Below, piece after piece: positions 16,175 through 23,722 of a stretch of 64,000 nt of DNA. The number at the start of each line of letters is the position of its first letter. Positions within the stretch are counted from its first letter, which is position 1. This DNA comes from JAJTGZ01 sp964403525. Lineage in GTDB: Bacteria; Planctomycetota; Phycisphaerae; Phycisphaerales; UBA1924. The stretch is from assembly GCA_964403525.1 (NCBI GenBank), contig CAYOGE010000001.1, positions 181,128-245,127 of the forward strand. The letters are read 5' to 3'. The position numbers and the translations under genes were made by a program. The notes beneath the pieces were generated by a model. The model was not told where the DNA came from, did not search any database, and was given only the letters and a program-made list of their open reading frames with translations.

Positions 16175-17131
16175 ATGCCCCGACCGCTTGTGATCCAGAC
16201 CGAGCACCTTGATGCCGCGCCGGCGGCCTGGCTTGCCGAGCGCTGCGAACTGGTCAAGATGGGGGCTGGCGAGCCGGGGTTTGGCGCGTTGCTTGCGCGT
16301 GCGGATGGGTTGGTCATCCGCACGTACACGACGGTGGATGCGGCGATGGTGGCGGCCGGCCCGCGGTTGAAAGTCGTGGGGCGCGCAGGGGTGGGGCTGG
16401 ACAATGTCGACCTGGCGGCCTGCGCGCAGCGTGGCGTGGTGGTGTGCAACACGCCAGACGCCAACAGCAAGGCGGTGGTTGAGTATGTGCTGGCGCTGAT
16501 GCTGGACGCGATGCGCCCGCGCGTCTCGCTGGCGGGGCCTGTGTCGGCAACGGAGTGGAAGCGCCTGCGGGCGGAGCATCAGGCGTCGCGGCAGTTGTGC
16601 GAGATGACGCTGGGGATCTGGGGCATGGGGCGGATCGGCACCCGTGTGGCGCGGGCCGCGGCGGGGCTGGGGATGAAGGTGGTGTACAACGACCTGCTGG
16701 AGATCCCCGCGGAGCGGCGGAGCGGCGCCGAGCCGGTGAGCGCGGCGGAGTTGTGCGCACGGGCCGATGTGCTGACGGTGCACGTGGACGGGCGGAAGAG
16801 CAACCGCGGGCTGGTGGGCGCGGCGGCGTTTGGAGGGATGAAGAGGGACGTGTTGCTGATCAACGCGGCGCGTGGGTTTGTTGTGGATTCGGTTGCGCTC
16901 GCGGCGTTCCTGCGGGCGAACGCGGGTGCGCAGGCGGCGCTGGATGTGCACGAGCCGGAGCCTTTTGGGGCGGAGTATCCGTTGCTGGGGTTGCCCAACG
17001 CGCGGCTGCTGCCGCACCTTGCCAGTTGCACGGCGACGGCGCAGGCGAATATGTCGTGGGTTGTGCGCGACGTGTGGCGCGTGCTGTCGGGCGAGACGCC
17101 CGAGTTTGCGGCGGCGCCGGAGCCGCAGTGA
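16175..17131 (+). CDS. D-2-hydroxyacid dehydrogenase (SerA-like)
   Basis: 318 aa NAD-dependent dehydrogenase. Blocks: VVGRAGVGLDNVDLAACAQRG, the dinucleotide-binding GIWGMGRIGTRVARAAAGLGM, the substrate/catalytic LINAARGFVVD (Arg), DVHEPEP (Glu) and LPHLASCTATA (His), i.e. the Arg-Glu-His triad of the family. It lacks the C-terminal ACT/ASB domains of long phosphoglycerate dehydrogenases, so it may be a short 3-phosphoglycerate dehydrogenase or another hydroxyacid dehydrogenase; no serine-pathway gene is adjacent. Its stop faces the end of the prepilin operon. Confidence 0.85.
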   Translation: MPRPLVIQTEHLDAAPAAWLAERCELVKMGAGEPGFGALLARADGLVIRTYTTVDAAMVAAGPRLKVVGRAGVGLDNVDLAACAQRGVVVCNTPDANSKAVVEYVLALMLDAMRPRVSLAGPVSATEWKRLRAEHQASRQLCEMTLGIWGMGRIGTRVARAAAGLGMKVVYNDLLEIPAERRSGAEPVSAAELCARADVLTVHVDGRKSNRGLVGAAAFGGMKRDVLLINAARGFVVDSVALAAFLRANAGAQAALDVHEPEPFGAEYPLLGLPNARLLPHLASCTATAQANMSWVVRDVWRVLSGETPEFAAAPEPQ

Positions 17132-17135
17132 CGGG

Positions 17136-17729
17136 TCAGCCCGTGCTGGCCATGGTGCAGCGGATGAACGCGCGTGAGCGCAGGGTGACCGACTGGCCCT
17201 CGCGGGTCATGGTGAACTGGATGGAGACGCGGCGGATCGTCGCGCTCTGGGTGGAGTTGAGGCTCGCGACGCCCAGGGCCGTGAAGATGTTGGCGTTGGA
17301 CTGGTCGAAGGGCGTGGCGGTGAAGGCGGTGACCTGCCCGAGCAGCACGGGTGTTGCGGTGGTGGTGTCGCCGGCGGCGACGTCGCGGAGGACGATGGTC
17401 TGCGCGTTGGCGTCGTAGGTGACGGTGCTGAGGTCGTCGAAGGTGAACGTGGTCGCGGTGAAGCTGGCGATGGAAGGAACGGTGGGGTTTGAGGCCGCAC
17501 GCGCGGGGGTGGACTGGATCTTGCGGATGAGGCGGTCCATCGCGGCGGAGGCCTCGGCGTAGAGGGCGCTGCGGGTAGAGACCTGCGAGTTGGCGGCGGC
17601 AGCGCGCTGCATGGTCATCGCGCCAACGGCGCCGATGACGGCGACGACGATCATCACGGCGATAAGCTCGACGAGGGTGAAGGCCTTCGTTGGGGCTTTG
17701 CGGGATGGTCGGCGGTGCGTGCGGGTCAT
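17136..17729 (-). CDS. Prepilin-type N-terminal cleavage/methylation protein (pseudopilin)
   Basis: 197 aa. The type IV prepilin leader is at residues 13-38: basic KAPTKA then FTLVELIAVMIVVAVIGAVG, with Glu5 of the mature helix, cleaved before Phe by a prepilin peptidase. The rest is a beta-rich pseudopilin head. It overlaps the gene before it by 4 bp, so two minor pseudopilins are made together; they may belong to a type II secretion or pilus-like machine encoded elsewhere. Confidence 0.8.
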   Translation of the reverse strand: MTRTHRRPSRKAPTKAFTLVELIAVMIVVAVIGAVGAMTMQRAAAANSQVSTRSALYAEASAAMDRLIRKIQSTPARAASNPTVPSIASFTATTFTFDDLSTVTYDANAQTIVLRDVAAGDTTTATPVLLGQVTAFTATPFDQSNANIFTALGVASLNSTQSATIRRVSIQFTMTREGQSVTLRSRAFIRCTMASTG

Positions 17730-18166
17730 TGGTCGTAGTCGGTGAGCACGGTGGCGATGGCGATCGACTTGGTCCCCTCGCGTGCATCGCGGTAGGTGAC
17801 GGTGACGGTGACGGTGCGGTAGCCGTTGCCGGGAGAGGCCAGGTCTGAGCCTGTTTCGGTGATCGTGGTTGTTCGCGCGAAGGCGACGAAGCCGTTGACG
17901 GTCGCTTCGGCGGGGTAGTTTGCGGTGGCGATGTACGACCAGCCGCGGGTGGCGCTGTGCCGGTCGGCGACGACGTCCTCGAGCTTCTCGCAGACGAGCC
18001 AGCGGGCGATGATCTGCTGCTGGTTGGAGGCGCGGCGGACCGTGGCGTCACGAACGGCGATGAGCAGCGCGGGGGCGGCGAGACCGATCACGACGATCGT
18101 GGCGACGACCTCCATCAGCGTCAGGCCGCGGCGGGCGTTTCGGGTTGATCGCGCAGGGCGGGACAG
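17726..18166 (-). CDS. Prepilin-like protein, start codon unclear
   Basis: About 146 aa with the prepilin motif NARRGLTLMEVVATIVVIGL near its start, a long hydrophobic helix, and a head domain resembling GspI/J-type minor pseudopilins (IIARWLVCEKLEDVVADRH). No ATG, GTG or TTG lies in frame between the leader and far upstream; the nearest plausible initiator is CTG at 18166. The true start may be CTG, or a base error may hide it. It is coupled to the following pseudopilin by a 4-bp overlap. Confidence 0.6.
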   Translation of the reverse strand: MSRPARSTRNARRGLTLMEVVATIVVIGLAAPALLIAVRDATVRRASNQQQIIARWLVCEKLEDVVADRHSATRGWSYIATANYPAEATVNGFVAFARTTTITETGSDLASPGNGYRTVTVTVTYRDAREGTKSIAIATVLTDYDQ

Positions 18167-18312
18167 GGTCGGTCTCCGGTGATCGGACGTAGCGTCACTA
18201 TCGGCCGGAGCGGGGCGCGGGTGAAGGGTGGCGGCGGGAACGGACGGTGGGTGTGGTTGTGCGTTGGCCTGTGGTGTCCCTGTGCTTCCGCACAGGGCTC
18301 GTGGGTTGACGG

Positions 18313-18346
18313 CGCAGACTCCTCCGGGCAGGAGTCTGCGGCACCC
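18313..18346. repeat. Third copy of the CGCAGACTCC palindromic repeat
   Basis: CGCAGACTCC (18313-18322) pairs with GGAGTCTGCG (18331-18340), 8-nt loop, followed by GCACCC. The 16-base right half is identical to 7657-7672. It lies just past the stop of the alkaline-phosphatase-like gene, upstream of the prepilin pair. Confidence 0.7.
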
Positions 18347-18354
18347 TGGGGTGG

Positions 18355-19512
18355 TTATCGGGCGATTGCGCCGGGGATGGGATGGGCGGCCCGTGGCTGC
18401 TCGGCGTTGTAGTCCTGGCCGAGCAGCGCGGCGATGGTGGCGGCGATCTGCGACTGGGTGAGCGGGGGGGCGCTCGTCACCTCGCCGCGGGGCGGGGTAT
18501 CTGGGCCGATGATCATGATCCAGATCTGTTCTGCCCCGACGACCTTGGCGTTGTGATCGCTCCACTGCTTGAGCTGGCCACCCTTGCCCTCGTAGCCGGG
18601 GGCGTTGTCGCCGCCGCGGCCGTGGTCGCAGGTGAAGATGATGGTGGTAGCGTCTTTGTATCCGGGCGTGGCCTGGCACCAGTCCCAGAGTTCCTTGACG
18701 TAGGCGTCGGCGCGGTGGGCGGCGTCGAGGTAGTCGCCGTAGCGGTTCTCGTGGGCCCACTCGTCGGTCTCACCGAGGCCGATGAACGCGACGCGCGGCT
18801 GGTTGAGCTTGATCCACTCAAAGGCGGGGCGGAAGAGGAGCGCGTCGAACGTTGAGCCGGACCAGCGGCGGGGGACTTGCGTGCGGAGCGCGTTGACAGT
18901 GGAGATCGCTTCGTTGGTGGAACCGAAGGTGATCGGGTGGAGCCCGTCGTCAACGGGGAAGCCGCAGCGCTGCGTGTTGAAGATCCAGGGGAAGAGGTCC
19001 CAGGCGCCGAAGGCGGCGACTTTGCCATCAAACGCGGGCTTGTTGTGGAGCCACTCGAAGACGGTGGGGTGCGGGTTCCAGAGACGCTTGTTGTCTTTGA
19101 TGCCGTCTTGTGTGAAGCCGCAGAAGACTTCTGAGTATCCGGGGTAGGAGACGCTGTGCCCGTTGGTGACGGTGACGGAGTCGTGCTTGAAGAGATTGCC
19201 GTGGATCTGGCCGCCGGTTGTCGAGTCTGCGATGACCGACCAGCAGAAGGGCATGAGGGCCTGTCGGCGCTCGTCGGGCGTGCCGCGCATGTAGCGCTCG
19301 CGCATGGCCTTGTCGTCGGTGACGCCGTAGTCCTTGTGGATGAGGCGTTCATCGGCGCCGGTGAAGACCTCCTGCCAGCGGAGGCCGTCGGACATGACGA
19401 GGAAGACGTTTTTGGTTTTGGTGCCGAGGACGACTGGTGTTGGCGTGATGACTGGGGGCGGGGCGGGGGGTTGCAGGAGAGCGGCTGCGATAAGGAGCGT
19501 GGCAATGGGCAT
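18355..19512 (-). CDS. Exported alkaline-phosphatase-superfamily hydrolase
   Basis: 385 aa. A short signal peptide (residues 1-15) leads into an alkaline phosphatase/phosphodiesterase fold: NVFLVMSDGLRWQEVFTGAD supplies the first metal-binding Asp and nucleophile region, and IIFTCDHGRGGDN supplies the later Asp-His metal ligands. Members cleave phosphate or sulfate esters in the periplasm; the substrate is not predictable. The ATG at 19512 is chosen as the one directly before the leader; the frame upstream overlaps the next gene. Confidence 0.75.
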   Translation of the reverse strand: MPIATLLIAAALLQPPAPPPVITPTPVVLGTKTKNVFLVMSDGLRWQEVFTGADERLIHKDYGVTDDKAMRERYMRGTPDERRQALMPFCWSVIADSTTGGQIHGNLFKHDSVTVTNGHSVSYPGYSEVFCGFTQDGIKDNKRLWNPHPTVFEWLHNKPAFDGKVAAFGAWDLFPWIFNTQRCGFPVDDGLHPITFGSTNEAISTVNALRTQVPRRWSGSTFDALLFRPAFEWIKLNQPRVAFIGLGETDEWAHENRYGDYLDAAHRADAYVKELWDWCQATPGYKDATTIIFTCDHGRGGDNAPGYEGKGGQLKQWSDHNAKVVGAEQIWIMIIGPDTPPRGEVTSAPPLTQSQIAATIAALLGQDYNAEQPRAAHPIPGAIAR

Positions 19513-19565
19513 GAAGCAGCGTACCACAGGTTGCAGGACAGTGCAATTGCTACTGAGACTCACTG

Positions 19566-20306
19566 CTAGGTAGGCGTAGTCGAGGCGCGATAAACCATCT
19601 CCATCGGTAGGCCGCACTCATCGAATTGTGGCGTCTTTGGCAGTGATCTGAGTTTGTCACTTGGAGCAGCCGCGGTGACGACTGCGACGAGCGCATCGAT
19701 AGCATCGTCAAGACTCAAAACCGAACGCGGCCAGTGCGCGAGTGTGCTCCTGACCTGCTCGCCGGCGTCAGGTATGAACGGTTCGAGTAGTGAGAGACGG
19801 GCTTCGGCACCCTCCGGTTTCTTCTTGTTGGCCAGCATGGGCTTACCGCCAAGGCCCCAGAAACAGATTTCGGGGTGACATTCGCGGACAGTCGCACGGG
19901 CTGCTGGGTTGGCGCGTAAGAACTCATCGGTCTCGCGGATACGAGGGACGATCGCCCAGGCTTGTTTCGAGAGGCCGTGACCGCCAACTTCGCGGCTTAC
20001 ACGGTTTGCTTCCGCCCAGTCGGTGGCGGTGATTGCGGGGCGTATGGGAGCAAAGAACACACGAGAGTTGTTGCGAGAGAGGATGTGCTTGGCCTCGATG
20101 TCACATCGGCGTCTGTCGCTGTTTAGGCCGATCGGTACGTCGATGAGTATGCGTCGTGCAGACTTGCACGCGTCGAACAAGGAAGTGAGATCATCAAACA
20201 GAGCAGCGGTGCATTTGAGCTGTTCGTCTGCGAGGTAGGCGATCCAGCGGCCGCCTTTGCAGCCGTCAGCTCCTACATAGGCGATAGTTTGCTCCGAGCT
20301 AGGCAT
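19566..20306 (-). CDS. DUF429 protein (predicted RNase H-like)
   Basis: 246 aa. It begins IAYVGADGCKGGRWIAYL, the acidic first strand of the RNase-H-like DUF429 fold, followed by ILIDVPIGLNSDRRRCD, a conserved ECHPEICFWGL and DDAIDALVAV near the end; the acidic residues in these blocks would form the metal site. The family is uncharacterised. GTG (20309) and ATG (20306) are adjacent; the ATG follows GGAG at a good distance. Base composition is visibly lower in GC than flanking genes, suggesting relatively recent gain. Confidence 0.75.
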   Translation of the reverse strand: MPSSEQTIAYVGADGCKGGRWIAYLADEQLKCTAALFDDLTSLFDACKSARRILIDVPIGLNSDRRRCDIEAKHILSRNNSRVFFAPIRPAITATDWAEANRVSREVGGHGLSKQAWAIVPRIRETDEFLRANPAARATVRECHPEICFWGLGGKPMLANKKKPEGAEARLSLLEPFIPDAGEQVRSTLAHWPRSVLSLDDAIDALVAVVTAAAPSDKLRSLPKTPQFDECGLPMEMVYRASTTPT

Positions 20307-20407
20307 CACGCTCCGTTCGCAGAGTCATCGACAGCGGAGTTTGGAGGATACTGCACTTCTCACTTGTCATTTGATCGAAGAAACCCCACCCCTGGCCCCT
20401 CCCCTCC

Positions 20408-20432
20408 GGGGAGGGGAGGGGAGGGGAGGGGA
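20408..20432. repeat. (GGGGA)x5 simple repeat
   Basis: Five perfect GGGGA units directly before the terminator of the next minus-strand gene. The + strand could fold into a G-quadruplex. Confidence 0.8.
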
Positions 20433-20435
20433 GTA

Positions 20436-20469
20436 TGAAAACGCCCCAGTCCTTTCGGACCGGGGCGTT
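20436..20469 (-). terminator. Terminator of the deoxyhypusine-synthase-like gene
   Basis: AACGCCCCAGTCC 20440-20452 pairs with GGACCGGGGCGTT 20457-20469 around a 4-nt loop; on the minus strand the single mismatch is a G-U pair and the stem is followed by TTTTCAT. 35 bp past the stop of the gene. Confidence 0.75.
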
Positions 20470-20503
20470 CATGAGTATGCCTTGTGGTCTGTGCGCAGGC
20501 GGT

Positions 20504-21655
20504 TTACGCCTTGACGGTCTGGCGCTTGGCGATCTTCACCTTGGTGCCGAAGGTGGGAGCGCCGACGGTTTTGCCGTACATGTCGGCGAACTTGAACCCC
20601 TTGCGGGCCTTCCACGCCTTGCGGTGATAGGCGTCGCTGGCCAGGAGCGGGAAGAGGGCGCTGAGCTCGCCGAAGACCATCTGCTCGTGCACGACATCGA
20701 CCTTGCCCCAGGAGCAGGCCTCTCGGAGGGTGCTGCCCGAGAGCGCGCCGTCGCGGCTGTCGGCGACGGTCATCTGGATGGCGTACTTGTGCATGCCGAT
20801 GTCGCCGCGGGCCTTGCCGCCCTTGCGCTCGTTGAGGAGCTCAGCGGCCACGACGATGTCCTGCGCGAAGTTCTTGGGCACACCGCCGCCGAGCATGAGC
20901 AGGCCGGTGTCCTTGCAGGCGAGCTTGATGTCGGTGAGTTCGCGGAAGTCCTTGCCTGAGTCGATGGCGACCTGGCCGCGGCCCTGCTCGATGGCCTCGG
21001 TCTGCTGCAGCACGACGCCGAAGCCGGCGGAGCAGTCGCTGAAGGCGGGGACGAAAATGGGGACGCGCTTCTGGTAGCAGGTCTTGACGATGCTCTTGTT
21101 CTTGGCGTACTTGGGGTTGTTGGCGAGGTACGCGCCCATGGCGTCGATGAACTCGCGGCTGCTATACGCGCCGGGGGCGAAGGCGTTGAAGATCTCGTAG
21201 GTGGCGTGGTCGCAGGCGCGGAGGTCGTCCTCGTTGATGTAGGTGTCGTAGATGCGGTCGATCATCAGGTTCCGCAGGGTCATGTCGTCAACGGGCGGGG
21301 CCTCGGGCGAGCCGGGGGCGATGTAGTGCTTGAAGCCGAGCCCTTCGAAGAAGTCCTGGTCGACGATGTTGGCGCCGGTGCTCACGATCGCATCGACCAT
21401 GTTGTTCTCGACCATCGTGATCAGCGCATCCTTCAGGCCGGCGCTGATGAGCGAGCCGGCGAGGGTGACGACGACGGCGCACTCTTTGTCCTTGAGCATC
21501 ATCGAGTAGATGTCGGCGGCGTTGGCCAGCGTGCGGCTGGTGTAGGCCATGTCGCGGTAGCTGTCGATCACCGGGCGTGCGTCGAAGGCGGTGACGTCGA
21601 TGTGCTCGATGGGGCGGGAGAGCAGTTCTTTCTTGGTCCACTTCGTCGTTGCCAT
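20504..21655 (-). CDS. Deoxyhypusine synthase-like protein (probable homospermidine/polyamine enzyme)
   Basis: 383 aa. Deoxyhypusine-synthase fold: VVVTLAGSLISAGLKDAL, the NAD-binding region around VSTGANIVDQDFFEGLG, VPIFVPAFSDCSAGFGV, LMLGGGVPKNFAQD, whose Lys aligns with the catalytic Lys of human DHS (GGGVVKHH), and SRDGALSGSTLREACSWGKV. Bacteria lack eIF5A, and bacterial DHS homologues have been linked to homospermidine or related polyamine synthesis. speA about 4 kb away on the same strand fits a polyamine role. The start at 21655 is the ATG before the conserved N-terminus; the open frame upstream overlaps the next gene. Confidence 0.85.
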   Translation of the reverse strand: MATTKWTKKELLSRPIEHIDVTAFDARPVIDSYRDMAYTSRTLANAADIYSMMLKDKECAVVVTLAGSLISAGLKDALITMVENNMVDAIVSTGANIVDQDFFEGLGFKHYIAPGSPEAPPVDDMTLRNLMIDRIYDTYINEDDLRACDHATYEIFNAFAPGAYSSREFIDAMGAYLANNPKYAKNKSIVKTCYQKRVPIFVPAFSDCSAGFGVVLQQTEAIEQGRGQVAIDSGKDFRELTDIKLACKDTGLLMLGGGVPKNFAQDIVVAAELLNERKGGKARGDIGMHKYAIQMTVADSRDGALSGSTLREACSWGKVDVVHEQMVFGELSALFPLLASDAYHRKAWKARKGFKFADMYGKTVGAPTFGTKVKIAKRQTVKA

Positions 21656-21877
21656 TGGGGGTCTCCAACGTGCCGAGTGGCGACGGCTTGTTACAAGCCG
21701 TTGCCGTCTGGCGGTTTCTCTGGCCAAGCCCCCCTGGCCGGATCGTGTGGTTTTGGTGCGCCGGGGGTGGCGGCGCGGGAGAAGTATACGGCGGATTCTG
21801 GCGGCGCGATGCAGTTCCCGGCGATCCGCGGGGTTTGTGGTATGCTCGGTGACGGCTGGCGAACCCCGGGAGGCACT

Positions 21878-22117
21878 TTGCGCGAGATTGGCTATTTGAT
21901 GCTGCTGGTGGGTGCGATCTCGACGGCTTTCAAGCTGTTGAAGGTGGGGATGGTGCACCTGCTGCTTGTGTGGGTCGACAACTGGGGCCCGGGCGTCGGC
22001 TGGGCGATCCGCATCGGCGTGATGGCCGCGGGCGCGTTGCTGGTCGCGTTGAGCTACCGCAGAAAGAAGGCGGTTCCGGGCGGAACTCCGCAACCTCCGC
22101 CGCCCGGGCGCATCTAA
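21878..22117 (+). CDS. Small two-helix membrane protein
   Basis: 79 aa. A TTG at 21878 sits 4 nt behind a strong GGGAGG site (21868-21873), which decides the start. Two hydrophobic helices (about residues 5-32 and 40-60) are separated by VDNWGPGVGW, and the tail is basic and Pro-rich. No family recognised. It is followed closely by a pseudopilin gene on the same strand. Confidence 0.55.
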   Translation: MREIGYLMLLVGAISTAFKLLKVGMVHLLLVWVDNWGPGVGWAIRIGVMAAGALLVALSYRRKKAVPGGTPQPPPPGRI

Positions 22118-22158
22118 GGGGGGAGCCGGCGTGTAGTCGGCGGCACGGAGGCGCGCCG

Positions 22159-22863
22159 ATGAGCACGGGCCAGATTCTTCATCGTGGTTTCACGCTCATC
22201 GAGCTGCTGGTGGTGATCGCGGTGATCGCGCTGCTGGTGGGCATTCTGCTGCCGGCGCTGGCGGGTGCGCGCGAGGCGGCGCGGACGACCAAGTGCCTCT
22301 CTAACTGCCGCTCGGTGCAGATCGCGCTGACGACCTACGCCACCGATGCGCGCGACAGGTTCCCGCACTGGTCGGCGTGGCAGACGCTCGACGGTGACGG
22401 CAGCAGCAACGAGGACACGCCGGGCAAGGGGTGGGCCGAACTGGTGCAGCCGAACCTGGAGACGTGGGAGGTGATGGAGTGCCCCTCGCGGCGGATGGCG
22501 AGCATCAAGGTTGCCTACTTCCTGCAGAGCAAGTATGTCGGCAGCCTCACGCAGTATCGGTTCTATCAGTCGCTGTCGTGGCCGCAGGTGCACATCACCG
22601 ACAAGTTCGTGCTGACCGGTGACGCGACGAACCCGTACCTGTTTGCTGCACCCTACGGCGGGCCGCACCAGGTGCCGAACGTGGACCCCGACGACGCCCG
22701 CGAGCCGGCGACGCTTTACGCGGGTGAGAAGGGGCGCGAGCCGCACAAGGCGGGGAGCGCGATCGGGTTCCTCGACGGGCACACGGCGACGTTCAGGGCG
22801 TACGAGCGCTCGGCGATGACCTGGCACGGGAGCGAGATGAAGAGCTGGGATGAGGTGGAGTGA
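22159..22863 (+). CDS. Prepilin-type protein, planctomycete H-x-G/DG family
   Basis: 234 aa. Residues 9-29 are a textbook class of prepilin leader, RGFTLIELLVVIAVIALLVG, cleaved after Gly. The head has CLSNCRSVQIALTTYATDARDRFP and ends in a SAIGFLDGHTATFRAY block; the combination of this leader and a final F-x-DGH motif marks a very large paralogous family in Planctomycetota with unknown roles. A GGAG site at 22147 precedes the ATG. Confidence 0.8.
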   Translation: MSTGQILHRGFTLIELLVVIAVIALLVGILLPALAGAREAARTTKCLSNCRSVQIALTTYATDARDRFPHWSAWQTLDGDGSSNEDTPGKGWAELVQPNLETWEVMECPSRRMASIKVAYFLQSKYVGSLTQYRFYQSLSWPQVHITDKFVLTGDATNPYLFAAPYGGPHQVPNVDPDDAREPATLYAGEKGREPHKAGSAIGFLDGHTATFRAYERSAMTWHGSEMKSWDEVE

Positions 22864-22910
22864 GGTGCGCCGCCGCCGCCGCCGGATCGCGAGGGCCTTT
22901 CCTCAGAAAA

Positions 22911-22925
22911 TCGACAAAAAGTCTA
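22911..22925. promoter_or_regulatory. Upstream operator half of higBA
   Basis: TCGACAAAAAGTCTA matches the downstream palindrome TAGACAAAATGTCTA at 13 of 15 positions, centred 41 bp (about four helical turns) away. Likely second binding site of the HigA repressor. Confidence 0.55.
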
Positions 22926-22933
22926 AACAGGGG

Positions 22934-22966
22934 TTGACTTCCGGCCGTATATAGACAAAATGTCTA
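22934..22966 (+). promoter_or_regulatory. higBA promoter with palindromic operator
   Basis: TTGACT (22934-22939), 16-bp spacer, CAAAAT (22956-22961) as a weak -10. The -10 lies in the perfect palindrome TAGACA-AAA-TGTCTA (22952-22966). The first base of the higB GTG (22968) would be at or next to the transcription start, so the mRNA may be leaderless. Confidence 0.55.
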
Positions 22967-22967
22967 T

Positions 22968-23270
22968 GTGCGGGTCATCAGCCTCAAGCTGCTGCGGGCG
23001 TTCTGGGACGGTCACCCCGACGCGGAAAAGCCGTTGCGGCAGTGGTACCGCACCGTTGAGAGTGCTGAGTGGCGGAGCATCCGCGACGCACGGGCGACGT
23101 ACCCGCACGCGGACGCGGTCGGAAGCGGGGAGGGGGTGCTCACCGTGTTCAACATCTGCGGGAACAAGTACAGGCTTGTTGCCCGGATCCGCTACGACCA
23201 TCAGTTGGTGAACGTGCGGTGCGTGCTGACGCACGCCGAGTACGACAAGGGTGATTGGAAGGAGGATTAG
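22968..23270 (+). CDS. higB: HigB-type mRNA interferase toxin
   Basis: 100 aa, GTG start. RelE/HigB fold: VISLKLLRAFWDGHPDAEKPLRQWY, a central FNICGNKYRLVARIRYDHQLVNVRCVLTHAEYDK block matches the HigB family (N-K-Y-R-L-V-x-I and T-H-x-E-Y-D-K). Such toxins cleave translated mRNA at the ribosome. Gene order toxin-then-antitoxin with a gap of only 4 bp is typical of higBA. The promoter carries palindromic operators for autoregulation. Confidence 0.88.
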   Translation: MRVISLKLLRAFWDGHPDAEKPLRQWYRTVESAEWRSIRDARATYPHADAVGSGEGVLTVFNICGNKYRLVARIRYDHQLVNVRCVLTHAEYDKGDWKED

Positions 23271-23274
23271 CCGT

Positions 23275-23703
23275 ATGCCCACGATCAAGCGCCGAACCAC
23301 GACCAAGCTGCCCGCCCGCTTCGATGAACTGGTGGCGGTGATGTCGCCGCGGGCGATCGTTGACGACGCCCACCACCAGGAGGTCGTCGAGATGATCGAC
23401 CGCCTTATGGCGTCGGGCAGGCTCACGGCGGGGCAGGCGAGCTATATGGAGACCCTCGTGCAGCTTGTTCGGTCGTACGAGGCGACGCACCACGCGCTCG
23501 AGAGCGAAGAGGGCGCCGGCCTTGAGACGCTCCGGCACCTGGTGGCCGAGAACGGCATGAACGCCAGCCAGCTCGCCCGCATGCTGGGGATGCACGCGAG
23601 CATGGGCTCAAAGATCCTCAAGGGTGAGCGGTCGTTGACCGTCGATCACATCAAGAAGCTGTCGCGGCGGTTCAAGGTCGGTTACGCGGCCTTCATCGCG
23701 TAA
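23275..23703 (+). CDS. higA: HigA-type antitoxin with C-terminal helix-turn-helix
   Basis: 142 aa. The ATG at 23275 follows GGAGG at 23260-23264. Residues 85-140 form an HTH_3 (XRE) domain: LRHLVAENGMNASQLARMLG, SMGSKILKGERSLTVDHIKKLSRRF. The N-terminal half (LTAGQASYMETLVQLVRSYEATHHAL) is the toxin-binding part seen in longer HigA proteins. Expected to neutralise HigB and repress the operon at the paired 15-bp sites upstream. Confidence 0.87.
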   Translation: MPTIKRRTTTKLPARFDELVAVMSPRAIVDDAHHQEVVEMIDRLMASGRLTAGQASYMETLVQLVRSYEATHHALESEEGAGLETLRHLVAENGMNASQLARMLGMHASMGSKILKGERSLTVDHIKKLSRRFKVGYAAFIA

Positions 23704-23722
23704 TCGCGATTCCCGTTGCGGG

